5,647 nt of DNA, from the NCBI GenBank assembly GCA_947462425.1, contig CANHPI010000201.1:1-5647 (forward strand). Reading direction: 5' to 3'. How positions within the stretch are numbered: position 1 is the stretch's first letter; the number at the start of each line of letters is the position of its first letter. This DNA is from Bacteroidota bacterium (GTDB lineage Bacteria > Bacteroidota > Bacteroidia > B-17B0 > B-17BO). Below, one piece after another: positions 1-5,647 of this stretch. Below the pieces are notes generated by a model. That model was not told where the DNA came from and did no database searches. It saw only the letters and a program-made list of their open reading frames with translations. The translations under genes and the position numbers were made by a program.

Positions 1-1497
1 AGCTTCGGCAATATGATTTGATTGAATATTGATAGAAGTATCTAAATCAGCAATAGTGCGCGCTACCTTTAAAATACGGTCGTATGCTCTGGCAGATAAG
101 CCTAAACGTTCCATAGCTGTTTTTAATAAACTGCTACTGGCTTCATCTAAACTACAATACGTTCGTAAATCTTTAGTGCGCATTTGTGCGTTACAATAAA
201 TGCCATCGGAAGTTTTATAGCGTTCCGTTTGTAACAGACGTGCTTTAATGACGCGTTCTCTAATATCTTTACTGCTTTCGCTATTTTGGGCTTTACTTAA
301 TTCGCTAAAGGGAACAGGCGTTACTTCTACATGTAAATCAATTCTATCTAGTAACGGTCCCGAAATTTTATTTAAATATTTTTGTACAACACCCGGTGCG
401 CATACACAGTCTTTTTCGGGATGATTATAGTAACCACAGGGACAAGGATTCATGCTTGCCATTAACATAAAACTGGCAGGATACTCAACACTAAAGCGAG
501 CACGGGAAATAGTGACTATTCTATCTTCTAAAGGCTGGCGCATTACCTCTAAAACAGTTCTTTTAAATTCAGGCAACTCATCTAAAAATAAAACGCCGTT
601 ATGTGCTAAAGATATTTCTCCAGGTTGTGCGTTCATTCCTCCGCCAACAAGCGCCACATCTGAAATTGTATGGTGCGGGCTCCTAAACGGCCGACGTGTT
701 ACTAAGCCCATAGTTTTTGAAGTTCTTCCGGCAACGCTATGAATTTTAGTTGTTTCCAAGGCTTCGTCTAATGTGAGTGGCGGTAAAATGGAAGGCATAC
801 GTTTACTCAACATGGTTTTACCAGCGCCCGGCGGACCAATTAAAATAACGTTGTGTCCGCCTGATGCCGCAATTTCTAGAGCTCTCTTAATGTTTTCCTG
901 ACCTTTTACGTCATTAAAATCATATTCAAAATCATCTAAGCGGGTTAAAAATTCTTGTTCAATATCAATGGTGGTTTTTTCTAATTCTAATTTTCCATTA
1001 AAAAAATCAATTACTTGTTTGAGAGTTGAAACACCATAAACTTCTAAACCATCAACAACTGCAGCCTCTTTAGCATTAGCATCGGGCAAAATAACTCCTC
1101 TAAATCCTTCTTGTTTAGCTTTAATAGCAATTGGCAGCGTTCCTTTTATGGGGCGAAGCTCTCCATCTAAAGACAACTCTCCCATAATTATATATTTTGA
1201 CACTTCGTCTATTTTTATTTGCTCGGATGCGGCTAAAATACCAACAGCAATAGTTAAATCATAAGCCGAACCTTCTTTACGAATATCAGCAGGAGCCATG
1301 TTAATCGTAATTTGTTTTCCGGGAATTTTTAAATCGTTGTTTTTTAATGCTGCATCAATTCTTTGATGACTTTCTTTTACGGCACTATCTGGCAAGCCAA
1401 CCATAAAAAAATTTATTCCTTGTGAAATATTTACCTCTACTGTTACTGTAGTGGCAGAAATACCATGCACCGCGCTCCCATAAGTTTTTACCAACAT
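1..1497 (-). CDS. yifB: YifB/ComM-family Mg-chelatase-like AAA+ ATPase, 3' end cut by the window edge
   Basis: Reading leftwards from the ATG at 1495-1497, 499 codons stay open to base 1; family members are about 510 residues, so only roughly a dozen codons are missing. Residues 1-165 form the Lon-protease-like ChlI N-terminal domain (GLPDSAVKES near 34-43, NMAPADIRKEGSAYDL at 66-81). The AAA+ core follows: Walker A GPPGAGKT at 221-228, RRPFRSPHHT at 268-277, Walker B region LFLDEL at 303-308, and GPLLDRIDLHV at 380-390. Cysteines 352, 354, 364 and 366 form the PCPCG...CVC cluster normal for this family. The C-terminal ChlI domain carries LSARAYDRILKVARTIADL at 467-485. In Proteobacteria, ComM is a hexameric helicase that drives branch migration during natural transformation; here the same cytoplasmic DNA-processing role is inferred from homology, not shown. 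No other competence gene is in view. The gene diverges from the secreted-protein gene to its right. Confidence 0.96.
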   Translation of the reverse strand, partial: MLVKTYGSAVHGISATTVTVEVNISQGINFFMVGLPDSAVKESHQRIDAALKNNDLKIPGKQITINMAPADIRKEGSAYDLTIAVGILAASEQIKIDEVSKYIIMGELSLDGELRPIKGTLPIAIKAKQEGFRGVILPDANAKEAAVVDGLEVYGVSTLKQVIDFFNGKLELEKTTIDIEQEFLTRLDDFEYDFNDVKGQENIKRALEIAASGGHNVILIGPPGAGKTMLSKRMPSILPPLTLDEALETTKIHSVAGRTSKTMGLVTRRPFRSPHHTISDVALVGGGMNAQPGEISLAHNGVLFLDELPEFKRTVLEVMRQPLEDRIVTISRARFSVEYPASFMLMASMNPCPCGYYNHPEKDCVCAPGVVQKYLNKISGPLLDRIDLHVEVTPVPFSELSKAQNSESSKDIRERVIKARLLQTERYKTSDGIYCNAQMRTKDLRTYCSLDEASSSLLKTAMERLGLSARAYDRILKVARTIADLDTSINIQSNHIAEA

Positions 1498-1511
1498 TGT
1501 TTTAATTTTTC

Positions 1512-1521
1512 GGCAAAGTAA
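1512..1521 (-). promoter_or_regulatory. possible -7 element for yifB
   Basis: Read on the minus strand, TTACTTTGCC lies 14 bases before the yifB ATG and resembles the Bacteroidota -7 consensus TAnnTTTG, with T in place of the second-position A. I could not find a good TTG-type -33 element at the expected distance upstream. Weak candidate, supported mainly by position. Confidence 0.25.
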
Positions 1522-1540
1522 CAGCAAAAACAAGCATGGC

Positions 1541-1594
1541 GTTGCTATAATTTGTAGCACAGCTCAAAACCATTGTATTTAATGGTGTTTTGAG
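1541..1594. repeat. two adjacent imperfect inverted repeats in the spacer upstream of yifB
   Basis: The longer repeat, 1563-1594, pairs CTCAAAACCATT with AATGGTGTTTTGAG around a short GTATTT loop; one arm has two extra bases. Immediately to its left, 1541-1560 holds GTTGCTA and TAGCAC flanking an AT-rich centre, also with one unpaired base. Neither has a T-run on the side needed for a clear intrinsic terminator. They lie upstream of yifB and could be an operator, a decayed terminator of a lost gene, or a short interspersed repeat. Confidence 0.45.
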
Positions 1595-1634
1595 ATTATT
1601 TAAAATTTAAAGTTAACAGATTGATTAATTACAT

Positions 1635-1751
1635 TTGGAACAAAATGAATTAAAAAAAGCTTTTAAAATTAATGGTTCAGAAATGACTTCTAAATTATTT
1701 TCTTTTTTAAATGGTTTTAAATATGATAAATTGTATATTTATGATTCTTAA
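1635..1751 (+). other. short open frame, possible gene remnant or leader peptide
   Basis: After the stop at 1626-1628 a frame stays open to the TAA at 1749-1751. It would give 38 residues from the TTG at 1635, or 22 from the ATG at 1683. The product is Lys/Phe/Leu-rich, ending LNGFKYDKLYIYDS, and its amino-acid mix looks protein-like. There is no strong start signal and I recognise no family. It ends ten bases before the start of the secreted-protein gene, so it could be the tail of a deleted gene or an upstream leader peptide. Chance is quite possible in DNA this AT-rich. Confidence 0.2.
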
Positions 1752-1761
1752 AAACAATACT

Positions 1762-2205
1762 ATGATTCAAAAAATACTTTTAGCACTTGCAATTTCATTA
1801 ACTACAATTCAAATTCAAGCTCAAACCGAAGAGGCAAGAGAGTTAACTTGTTATAATAAATGGTCGCAAAAATTTGATGAACGCGGTGCTGAAGAAGTTG
1901 CTGATGGCATTTATTCGGATGTTATTATTACTTCACGTCTTGGTTCAAAGGCAAATTGCTGGAGTGGTAAAGCTGAAGTAAGAAACAAAAAATTATTAAA
2001 ATGTTGGATTATTAAAGAAGATAATTCGGAAGAAGAAGTTTCTCGTACATGGAAAGACAACTCAAACAAAGATGTTTCTATTATTAATGGCATTAGCACA
2101 TCTATGATTACAGTTCACAACGAATTAATAAATGTATTGTGGCCTAAAAAAATTAAACCAAAAAAAGCTGCGCCAAAAAAAGCCCCAGATCCATCTGATG
2201 ATTAA
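1762..2205 (+). CDS. small secreted protein of unknown function
   Basis: The protein has 147 residues from the ATG at 1762. An in-frame ATG at 1711 would add 17 residues, but the 1762 start puts a proper signal peptide at the very N-terminus: MIQK, then a hydrophobic stretch (residues 5-18), then QIQA with likely cleavage after Ala20 (next residue Gln). The mature part is small and polar, with three cysteines (30, 66, 81) and a Trp-containing central region (KANCWSGK at 63-70, CWIIKED at 81-87, SRTWKDN at 94-100). Residues 129-142 form a Lys/Pro/Ala tail with three PKK triplets in the last 16 residues, and the protein ends acidic (DPSDD). There is no lipobox, no further membrane segment and no type IX sorting domain. 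Export to the periplasm or outside is inferred from the signal peptide; I do not recognise the fold. The gene stands alone and is closed by the hairpin at 2232-2261. Confidence 0.72.
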   Translation: MIQKILLALAISLTTIQIQAQTEEARELTCYNKWSQKFDERGAEEVADGIYSDVIITSRLGSKANCWSGKAEVRNKKLLKCWIIKEDNSEEEVSRTWKDNSNKDVSIINGISTSMITVHNELINVLWPKKIKPKKAAPKKAPDPSDD

Positions 2206-2231
2206 CGCTTGTTGATTTCATACAAAAAATT

Positions 2232-2261
2232 AAAACCCGCCAAAGCGGGTTTTTTATTTTT
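2232..2261. terminator. bidirectional Rho-independent terminator
   Basis: AAAACCCGC (2232-2240) and GCGGGTTTT (2245-2253) form a perfect 9-bp stem closed by a CAAA loop. On the plus strand it runs into a T-rich stretch to 2261; on the minus strand the right arm is followed by TTTTAATTTTTTG. It lies 26 bases after the stop of the secreted-protein gene and touches the stop codon (2254-2256) of the converging acyltransferase gene, so it can serve both. Confidence 0.88.
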
Positions 2262-3492
2262 CTTTAAATGGGTTTCTTGGCAGCCAATCTATAGGTTGTA
2301 AAAACTGCATAAATGGTTTCATTATTAATTTCGATACCGTATTCTGTGGTTTAATATAACACAGTAATTCGTGAGGTTTTGCGCCAACCGTTGTTTTAAT
2401 TTCAGAGGCAGTTCTTCCTAAATTAATTTTTGTTTTATTAACCAAAATAGCTTGTTCAATATAACTATATAAAATTGTTTGGTACAATTCAAATTCTTTA
2501 TTTTGATTGTAATCAAATCCTATATAATGTGCTTCAACTTCGTTTTGTAAACAAAAGCCACAAGCAAACGAAACCATTTTGTTTTCTAAAAACCACGCGT
2601 CAACATAAAAAGAATCTGATACAGAATTCATCACGTCTACAAAATAATTTGCAGATAAATGTGCTAGCTTAAATTTTGCATGATTGTAAACTTGCGTATA
2701 TAAAGCATGCATCTCTTCCTTATAAAATGAAACTTCATCAGTTGACAATCTCTTTTTAGTTAAACAAGCACTTGCGGATAAAATATGCTTAGCTCTGTTT
2801 CTATATTTTTTTGAAAAATGATTTAAATAGTCAGTTAAGTTTTTTAAACCACTTGGCAAATCAATAATCATATTAGGCTCAACATTAAAATGTATGAACT
2901 TATTACAATACCAGCAATCTTTGTTTCCAAAGCCTTCTGCATAAAAATCTTTTACAAGAATGGCTGAAATTTTTCCTCTTAATTTTTCTGCTCTCGATAC
3001 GCCATCAATTACACCTTCTACTAATTTGAAAGTTGTTTTCTTGCTATTCACATCCAAATAAAAACCATGCTCGCCACTAATAAAATTATTACCACAAGTA
3101 ACTAAACGCATAATTGTTTCGTTATCATTGTGTTTCACATATTTTTGAAATATAGAAGATTTTTTGCTTTTCAACTCCGTGATTTGCTTCTCTATTAACT
3201 CTCCAAATAAAGAAGCAGAGAAATCATTAATTTGAAAATAAACAACACCAATTGGGTTTTTTCTATTATAAATTATAACATATCTAAATCTAAAGTGTTC
3301 CGTTTTTTCTTTATGTAATACACTTAAGTACGAATATGATAAAAAAACATTTTTGTTATTGATGGCTTTTGTCCACTCTGCTTCAGGAACATTAGTTATC
3401 TCATCATAGCATGTAAATGAATAATTACTAAATAGTTTTCTATTAGGTTTTAAAATGTTTTTTCCAAGTATTTTATCACAAAACGCAAACAT
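2254..3492 (-). CDS. GNAT-fold acyltransferase, BioF2/FemAB-like
   Basis: The 412-residue product has no signal peptide or membrane span, so it is probably cytoplasmic. The C-terminal half carries the features that place it: SKKYRNRAK at 227-235, YIGFDY at 323-328, and INLGRTASEIKTTVGAKP at 356-373, the Gly-Arg-x-x-x-x-x-Lys-x-x-x-Gly-Ala pattern of the Acetyltransf_6 (BioF2-like) GNAT group. The end DWLPRNPFK at 402-410 also looks conserved, from memory of Bacteroidota relatives. Such enzymes transfer an acyl or aminoacyl group, often to amino sugars, peptidoglycan precursors or lipids; the substrate here cannot be told from sequence. The ATG at 3490-3492 overlaps the stop of the CysC-like fragment (TAATG), which suggests translational coupling in an ancestral operon. 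No strong -7 box is visible just upstream, so current expression is unclear. The gene ends in the bidirectional terminator. Confidence 0.78.
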   Translation of the reverse strand: MFAFCDKILGKNILKPNRKLFSNYSFTCYDEITNVPEAEWTKAINNKNVFLSYSYLSVLHKEKTEHFRFRYVIIYNRKNPIGVVYFQINDFSASLFGELIEKQITELKSKKSSIFQKYVKHNDNETIMRLVTCGNNFISGEHGFYLDVNSKKTTFKLVEGVIDGVSRAEKLRGKISAILVKDFYAEGFGNKDCWYCNKFIHFNVEPNMIIDLPSGLKNLTDYLNHFSKKYRNRAKHILSASACLTKKRLSTDEVSFYKEEMHALYTQVYNHAKFKLAHLSANYFVDVMNSVSDSFYVDAWFLENKMVSFACGFCLQNEVEAHYIGFDYNQNKEFELYQTILYSYIEQAILVNKTKINLGRTASEIKTTVGAKPHELLCYIKPQNTVSKLIMKPFMQFLQPIDWLPRNPFKEK

Positions 3493-3692
3493 TAAAAAGC
3501 TGATAATTGAAAAACATTATTAAATAACATTATTGCACTTTCTTCAATAGAAAGATTAGTAGCATCAACACTATAGATAGCGTTTGTTGGTGTTTCAAAA
3601 GGGTTGGATATTCCTGTAAATTCACTAGTTACTACCCTTTTTGTAAAGTTAGTTTTATTGGAAGAAAAATATAAAGTATTCCAAAACATCAA
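3492..3692 (-). pseudogene. C-terminal remnant of an adenylylsulfate (APS) kinase-like gene
   Basis: The frame ending at 3492 encodes EFTGISNPFETPTNA followed by a VDATNLSIEESA segment. This matches the C-terminal signature of APS kinase (CysC): FTGI[SD]xP[YF]ExPxNP, then a short strand and LxxEES helix. Intact CysC is about 200 residues and begins with a P-loop; here only some 45 matching residues remain. The frame stays open rightwards to the stop at 3795-3797, but the residues before the match (such as TNQPELVLSLANENLL) do not resemble CysC, the expected DVKGLY segment is missing, and there is no P-loop. The only in-frame starts seen are TTG at 3690-3692 and ATG at 3687-3689. Its stop overlaps the acyltransferase start. 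I infer a 5'-deleted gene; a short reading frame kept for coupling, or a chance resemblance, are the alternatives. Confidence 0.5.
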
Positions 3693-3737
3693 TCTTTTAT
3701 AAGATAATAAATTCTCATTAGCTAAACTTAAAACAAG

Positions 3738-3780
3738 CTCAGGTTGGTTTGTAACTATATATTTTGACGCACTCAGGTTG
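3738..3780. repeat. 9-bp direct repeat CTCAGGTTG, two copies
   Basis: Identical copies of CTCAGGTTG lie at 3738-3746 and 3772-3780, with start points 34 bases apart, in the spacer between the CysC remnant and deoC. Spacing of about three helical turns would suit a regulator binding upstream of deoC, but short repeats also arise at deletion junctions. The rest of 3693-3822 holds no recognisable gene. Confidence 0.35.
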
Positions 3781-3817
3781 ATAAAATTAAGAATTTAAAA
3801 ATACAATTAATTATTCT

Positions 3818-3825
3818 TACTTTTG
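3818..3825 (+). promoter_or_regulatory. -7 box of the deoC promoter
   Basis: TACTTTTG matches the Bacteroidota housekeeping -7 consensus TAnnTTTG exactly and lies 30 bases before the deoC ATG, predicting a leader of about 25 bases. No good TTTG-type -33 element is seen about 20 bases upstream; that stretch is nearly pure A/T. The box overlaps the in-frame TTG at 3823, which argues against that TTG as the translation start. Confidence 0.55.
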
Positions 3826-3855
3826 GTTAATAAACCTGTTTTAATAAAGATTAAC

Positions 3856-4758
3856 ATGGCATACGATTTTAAGAATAGTCCAACTGTTGACCAAGTAGGT
3901 ATAGAGGAACGTGTGGCTCGTTTTAATACACGCAGTATTAAAAAAGGAAGCAAAGTGCAAGTATTAAAATTAGCGCTTAATATGATAGATTTAACTACCC
4001 TTGAAGGAAAAGATACTGAAGGGAAAGTGAAACAAATGTGCTATAAAGCCATGCATCCGCATTTAGCTTTACCTGATTTACCAAGTACAGCAGCGGTTTG
4101 TGTTTACCCTACCATGGTAAAAGTAGCAAAAGAAGCATTAAAGGGAAGTAAGGTAAAAGTGGCTTCTGTGTCTACGGCTTTTCCTAGTGGAAATTCAACC
4201 ATGCAAATTAAATTATTAGATACAAAGTTTGCTTTAGATAATGGAGCGGATGAAATTGATATGGTAATTAGTCGTGGTGAATTTTTAAAAGGCAACTACA
4301 ATTTTGTATTTGATGAAATTGCAACTATTAAAGATTTAACGCATAAGTATAATGCTCGTTTGAAAGTCATTTTTGAAACTGGGGAAATTTCTACATTAGA
4401 TAACGTTCGACGCGCTAGTGATATTGCCATTTATGCAGGAGCAGATTTCATTAAAACATCCACTGGTAAAATTGGTGTGGCAGCAACAATGCCTGTTACA
4501 CTAGTGATGTTAGATGCGATTAAAGATTATTATTTTAAAACAGGCATACAAGTTGGCATGAAGCCAGCGGGAGGCATTAGCACAGCAAAAGGCGCCTTAC
4601 AATATTTAGTAATGTTACACGAAACGTTAGGTAACGCTTGGTTAGATAATAAATGGTTTCGATTTGGTGCAAGTTCTTTAGCTAATGATTTAATTTTACA
4701 ATTAGAAAAAGAAGCAAAAGGGGTTTATTATAGTAAGGATTATATATCAGTAGATTAA
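3856..4758 (+). CDS. deoC: deoxyribose-phosphate aldolase
   Basis: This class I aldolase splits 2-deoxy-D-ribose-5-phosphate into glyceraldehyde-3-phosphate and acetaldehyde in the cytoplasm, the last step of deoxynucleoside breakdown. The 300-residue protein carries the family motifs: GADEIDMVI at 130-138 with catalytic Asp135; LKVIFETGEI at 169-178; FIKTSTGK at 198-205 with the Schiff-base Lys200; GMKPAGGIST at 234-243 with the second catalytic Lys236; and FRFGASSL at 269-276, which binds phosphate with the GG pair. All catalytic residues match E. coli DeoC. It is longer than the E. coli enzyme (about 259) because of an N-terminal extension of some 30 residues. An upstream in-frame TTG at 3823 lies inside the promoter box, whereas the ATG at 3856 follows an AAAGA that may serve as ribosome site. 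An aldehyde dehydrogenase gene follows in the same direction. Confidence 0.97.
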   Translation: MAYDFKNSPTVDQVGIEERVARFNTRSIKKGSKVQVLKLALNMIDLTTLEGKDTEGKVKQMCYKAMHPHLALPDLPSTAAVCVYPTMVKVAKEALKGSKVKVASVSTAFPSGNSTMQIKLLDTKFALDNGADEIDMVISRGEFLKGNYNFVFDEIATIKDLTHKYNARLKVIFETGEISTLDNVRRASDIAIYAGADFIKTSTGKIGVAATMPVTLVMLDAIKDYYFKTGIQVGMKPAGGISTAKGALQYLVMLHETLGNAWLDNKWFRFGASSLANDLILQLEKEAKGVYYSKDYISVD

Positions 4759-4761
4759 ATC

Positions 4762-4866
4762 TAACCGCAGAGAACGCGGAGTTTTTTTGCGCAAAGAAAA
4801 GAAGAAAGAATTAAAAACATATTGCCCTCTGCGACCTTTGCAAGCACTCAGAGTCCTTTGCGGTTA
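4762..4866. repeat. imperfect palindromic interspersed repeat (CCGCAGAG/CCTTTGCGG type)
   Basis: The ends are inverted copies: TAACCGCAGAGAACGCGGAG at 4762-4781 against ACTCAGAGTCCTTTGCGGTT at 4846-4865, agreeing at 17 of 21 positions when extended by one base at 4782 and 4866. The right half contains two tandem degenerate units 20 bases apart (CTCTGCGACCTTTGC at 4827, CTCAGAGTCCTTTGC at 4847), and the left half repeats an nCGCnnAG unit. Sequences of this 'aaccgcagagaacgcagag' kind are, from memory, scattered through many Bacteroidota genomes as non-coding palindromes. It fills nearly all of the deoC to aldehyde dehydrogenase spacer. The piece CCGC-AGAGAAC-GCGG followed by AG and seven T could also act as a weak terminator or attenuator. 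Confidence 0.68.
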
Positions 4867-4879
4867 AACACAAAATAAA

Positions 4880-5647
4880 ATGGCAAAAAAAGAACCTAAA
4901 AAATTAGAATACTTTACCGATTGGAAATATGCTCCATCACCTGAAGCAACCGATCACATTCGTTTACAAAAACAATATGAATTATTTATCAATGGTAAAT
5001 TTGTAAAACCAAATTCGGGTAAATATTTCGACACCATTAATCCTGCAACGGAAGAAAAAATCTCAAGCATTTCAGAAGCTAATGATAAAGACGTTGATAG
5101 TGCTGTAAAAGCTGCTCGTGGTGCTTATGATAAAACATGGAGTAAAATGCCCGCAAAAGAACGCGCTAAATACATTTACCGTATTGCTCGTTTAATTCAG
5201 GAACGTGCTCGTGAACTATCAGTGATTGAAACGTTAGATGGTGGAAAATCCATTCGCGAAAGCCGTGATATTGATGTGCCTTTAGCAGCCAATCATTTTT
5301 TTTACTATGCAGGTTGGGCTGATAAATTAGAATATGCATTTCCAAATCGCAATCCAAAATCATTAGGTGTTGCTGGTCAAGTTATTCCATGGAATTTCCC
5401 ATTATTAATGGCTGCCTGGAAAATTGCTCCGGCATTAGCAACTGGTAATACCGTAGTTTTAAAACCTGCAGAAACTACATCGTTAACTGCTCTTAAATTA
5501 GCAGAGATAATTCAAGAAAGTGGATTACCTGATGGTGTAGTGAACATCATAACCGGTCACGGACCAGTTGGCGCTGCTATGGTTAATCATAAAGACATTA
5601 ACAAAATTGCTTTTACCGGAAGCACCAACGTTGGTAAATGGATTCAA
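4880..5647 (+). CDS. aldehyde dehydrogenase (NAD(P)-dependent), N-terminal part
   Basis: The 256 codons visible run to the right edge still open; a full enzyme is about 480-510 residues. It oxidises an aldehyde to its acid using NAD(P)+. Visible family motifs are ELFINGKFV at 34-42, FDTINPATEE at 50-59, the oxyanion-hole Asn172 in VIPWNFPLLMAAWK (168-181), cofactor-binding Lys195 in VVLKPAETT (192-200), GLPDGVVN at 215-222, and the Rossmann segment FTGSTNVG at 245-252. The catalytic Glu and Cys fall beyond the window. A charged extension of about 33 residues precedes the usual start of the fold, as I recall for Bacteroidota homologues beside deoC. The ATG follows an A-rich leader with no Shine-Dalgarno site. 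Lying 121 bases after deoC on the same strand, it is the natural candidate to remove the acetaldehyde DeoC makes; other aldehydes cannot be excluded. Confidence 0.96.
   Translation, partial: MAKKEPKKLEYFTDWKYAPSPEATDHIRLQKQYELFINGKFVKPNSGKYFDTINPATEEKISSISEANDKDVDSAVKAARGAYDKTWSKMPAKERAKYIYRIARLIQERARELSVIETLDGGKSIRESRDIDVPLAANHFFYYAGWADKLEYAFPNRNPKSLGVAGQVIPWNFPLLMAAWKIAPALATGNTVVLKPAETTSLTALKLAEIIQESGLPDGVVNIITGHGPVGAAMVNHKDINKIAFTGSTNVGKWIQ

Noticed and set aside
390..460. Four-cysteine cluster in the ATPase, first thought to be a special zinc insertion
   Set aside because: The PCPCG...CxC pattern is normal in YifB/ComM proteins, so it is not a novelty.
452..742. Plus-strand open frame of 96 codons
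   Set aside because: It lies antisense inside the Walker A to Walker B region of yifB, whose minus-strand translation carries unmistakable motifs.
1911..2099. Minus-strand open frame inside the secreted-protein gene
   Set aside because: Antisense shadow; the plus-strand frame has the signal peptide and terminator.
2475..2672. Plus-strand open frame of 65 codons
   Set aside because: Antisense to the conserved C-terminal half of the acyltransferase, with no start signal or recognisable product.
3823..3855. Eleven-residue N-terminal extension of DeoC from a TTG start
   Set aside because: The TTG is part of the TACTTTTG promoter box, so it would be at or before the transcription start; the ATG at 3856 is better.
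4104..4295. Minus-strand open frame inside deoC
   Set aside because: Antisense to the catalytic Asp135 region of deoC.
4762..4866. Short tandem and inverted units considered as a CRISPR or an IS end
   Set aside because: Units are degenerate, only about 20 bases apart, with no spacers and no transposase; an interspersed palindrome fits better.
5166..5363. Minus-strand open frame inside the aldehyde dehydrogenase gene
   Set aside because: Antisense shadow of a gene with clear family motifs.

Overview
The window looks like an AT-rich chromosomal segment from a member of the Bacteroidota, most likely from the Flavobacteriia/Sphingobacteriia side rather than Bacteroides proper. The signs are A+T-biased codon use, start codons preceded by A/T-rich leaders instead of clear Shine-Dalgarno sites, a TAnnTTTG-type -7 box ahead of deoC, and a 'CCGCAGAG / CCTTTGCGG' interspersed palindromic repeat of a type I recall from this phylum. 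No tRNA, rRNA, CRISPR array, IS element or replication origin is visible.

Layout. (1) Positions 1-1497, minus strand: a nearly complete YifB/ComM-type AAA+ ATPase (Mg-chelatase-like, Lon-like N-terminal domain); its last few codons lie left of the window. (2) 1498-1761: a non-coding spacer with two adjacent inverted repeats and a short, possibly relict, open frame. (3) 1762-2205, plus strand: a small secreted protein of unknown function with a Lys/Pro-rich tail. (4) 2232-2261: a strong hairpin that can terminate transcription from both sides, because the secreted-protein gene and the next gene converge on it. (5) 2254-3492, minus strand: a GNAT-fold, BioF2/FemAB-like acyltransferase. (6) 3492-3692, minus strand: what appears to be only the C-terminal end of an adenylylsulfate kinase (CysC), overlapping the acyltransferase start in a TAATG junction. 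(7) 3856-4758, plus strand: deoC, deoxyribose-phosphate aldolase. (8) 4762-4866: the imperfect palindromic repeat. (9) 4880 to the right edge, plus strand: the N-terminal 256 codons of an NAD(P)-dependent aldehyde dehydrogenase.

How the genes fit together. The clear functional pair is deoC plus the aldehyde dehydrogenase. DeoC cleaves 2-deoxyribose-5-phosphate to glyceraldehyde-3-phosphate and acetaldehyde, and the dehydrogenase is well placed to oxidise the acetaldehyde, so the right third is probably a deoxynucleoside-salvage/catabolism unit. The left genes are not obviously linked to it. The acyltransferase and CysC remnant look like leftovers of an operon that has been cut by rearrangement. 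I see no convincing new multi-gene system. The most unusual items are the broken CysC fragment, the palindromic repeat placed between deoC and its partner gene, and the unrecognised secreted protein.
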